From the NCBI GenBank assembly GCA_900556425.1, contig USOR01000016.1, forward strand, positions 1 to 11,925: a DNA stretch of 11,925 bases. Reading direction: 5' to 3'. Below are positions 11,076-11,925 of the stretch, piece after piece (position 1 is the first letter of the stretch; each line of letters opens with the position of its first letter). A model generated the notes under the pieces. It was not told the DNA's origin and did not search any database. It saw nothing but the letters and a program-made list of their open reading frames with translations. The DNA is from an uncultured Coriobacteriaceae bacterium. GTDB lineage: Bacteria > Actinomycetota > Coriobacteriia > Coriobacteriales > QAMH01. The position numbers and the translations under genes are program-made.

Positions 11076-11925
11076 ATGGAGAAACGCCCCAATATCAAAT
11101 TGACGCTCGATCAGGGTCTTGCGGTCGTGCGCGATCTGCAGCCCGATCGCTCCTCGCAAGTGCTTGCAGATATCCTCGGCGTGCAGCACGCTTACTTGCT
11201 GCGCCGTTCCATCGATGCGCGTCGCAAGAGCGACGTGCACTTTGTCGCGACTGTTGGTATCGGCGAGGGCGTGGGTGCGCCGCAGCCGGTGCGGCCCATC
11301 GAGGAGCGTCCGCTTCCCGAGTGTCACCTTGGTCGCACGCGTCCCGTGGTCGTGGGGACGGGGCCAGCAGGCCTCTTTGCCGCACTTAAGCTTGCCGAGG
11401 CGGGCTTGTGTCCGCTCGTTATCGAGCGCGGAGCACCGGTCGAGGAGCGCACGGCAGATGTCGAGCGCTTCCACCGCACGCGCGTGCTCGACACGGCGAG
11501 CAACGTGCAGTTTGGCGAGGGCGGAGCCGGCACCTTCTCTGATGGCAAGCTCATGACGGGTAAGAACTCTCCGCAGATTGCGCATGTGCTCGAGACCTTT
11601 GTCGCGGCGGGAGCACCGCTCGAGATTCTGTGGCAGGCAAAGCCGCACATTGGCACGGACGTACTCGCAGGCGTTGTCAAGCGCATACGCGAACGCATTG
11701 TCGCCTGTGGTGGCGAGGTACGCTTTCATACACAGCTTGTGGGGATGGATATCGATGCGGCAGGGATGCTGCATGGCGTTACGCTCGAGGGCGATGGGAC
11801 TCGATACGAGGTCGAAGCATCGCGGCTCATCCTTGCTTGTGGGCACTCGGCACGCGACACCTTCGCGCTGCTCAAGCAGCTTGGTTTCGAGCTCGAGCCC
11901 AAGCCCTTTTCCATTGGCGTGCGCA
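11076..11925 (+). CDS. COG2509-type FAD-dependent dehydrogenase, 5' part (cut by the window end)
   Basis: The frame is open from the ATG at 11076 to the window end, 283 residues of a family that is usually around 500 or more. AGGAG (11063-11067) with an 8-nt spacer supports the start. Residues about 1-80 form the small N-terminal domain with RRSIDARRKSDVHFVATV (43-60), typical of the COG2509 family. An FAD-binding Rossmann fold follows: VVVGTGPAGL (91-100) with the ribose-binding E117 in LVIERG. Then come FGEGGAGTFSDGKL (146-159), typical of these proteins, and ILACGHSARDT (252-262), the second FAD-contacting strand. The product should be a cytoplasmic flavoprotein. The family is sometimes annotated as an NAD(P)/FAD-dependent oxidoreductase, and its substrate is not known. 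It is divergent from the DUF5648 gene. Confidence 0.87.
   Translation, partial: MEKRPNIKLTLDQGLAVVRDLQPDRSSQVLADILGVQHAYLLRRSIDARRKSDVHFVATVGIGEGVGAPQPVRPIEERPLPECHLGRTRPVVVGTGPAGLFAALKLAEAGLCPLVIERGAPVEERTADVERFHRTRVLDTASNVQFGEGGAGTFSDGKLMTGKNSPQIAHVLETFVAAGAPLEILWQAKPHIGTDVLAGVVKRIRERIVACGGEVRFHTQLVGMDIDAAGMLHGVTLEGDGTRYEVEASRLILACGHSARDTFALLKQLGFELEPKPFSIGVR

Noticed and set aside
10889..11098. N-terminal extension of the DUF5648 protein to an upstream start at 11098
   Set aside because: It would place 70 residues before the signal segment, overlap the divergent FAD gene and run through the probable promoter; the ATG at 10888 has a ribosome site.
11070..11846. Minus-strand open frame (258 codons) over the FAD-dehydrogenase gene
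   Set aside because: The plus strand encodes an unmistakable FAD-binding protein over the same span.

Overview
The window is a dense stretch of bacterial chromosome of moderately high GC, judged by eye. It has 12 protein genes, two of them cut by the window edges, and two tRNA genes. The mix points to an anaerobic Actinobacteriota, most likely a gut Coriobacteriia such as an Eggerthellaceae relative. The signs are the NifU-like/GGGtGRT gene pair, a MarR protein of the type common in that class, a two-subunit oxygen-labile [4Fe-4S] fumarase, a ferritin-like/VIT1 iron transporter, a PaaK-type CoA ligase and a secreted DUF5648-repeat protein. The taxonomic call is an inference. I see no insertion sequence, phage, CRISPR array or rRNA.

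Layout. 1-925 (minus): the 5' part of a GGGtGRT-family gene lies 3 nt downstream of a NifU-like Fe-S scaffold gene. 926-1085: divergent promoter region. 1086-2606 (plus): a MarR regulator with a long Pro/Ala tail, then rhamnulose-1-phosphate aldolase. 2634-4054 (minus): fumarase beta and alpha subunits, genes overlapping by a few bases, sitting directly downstream of tRNA-Val(UAC) with a terminator-like hairpin between. 4260-5095 (plus): a HEAT-repeat protein, then tRNA-Phe(GAA) with a strong terminator. 5256-7390 (plus): ferritin-like/VIT1 transporter and phenylacetate-CoA ligase, 20 nt apart. 7446-8036 (minus): 5-formyltetrahydrofolate cyclo-ligase, divergent from aspartate kinase (8115-9395, plus). 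9392-10888 (minus): a secreted DUF5648-repeat protein whose stop codon overlaps that of aspartate kinase. 11076-end (plus): a COG2509-type FAD-dependent dehydrogenase, cut by the window end.

How the genes fit together. Several units share an iron theme (Fe-S scaffold pair, [4Fe-4S] fumarase, iron/manganese transporter), but nothing in the sequence shows they are co-regulated. Most of the window is ordinary housekeeping and metabolic DNA. The parts most worth a second look are the GGGtGRT/NifU-like pair, the unassigned C-terminal region of the secreted DUF5648 protein, the internal start in aspartate kinase, the divergent pair that looks leaderless, the fumarase genes behind a tRNA and hairpin, and the transporter's apparently degenerate ferritin-like domain. 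I did not find a convincing wholly new system.
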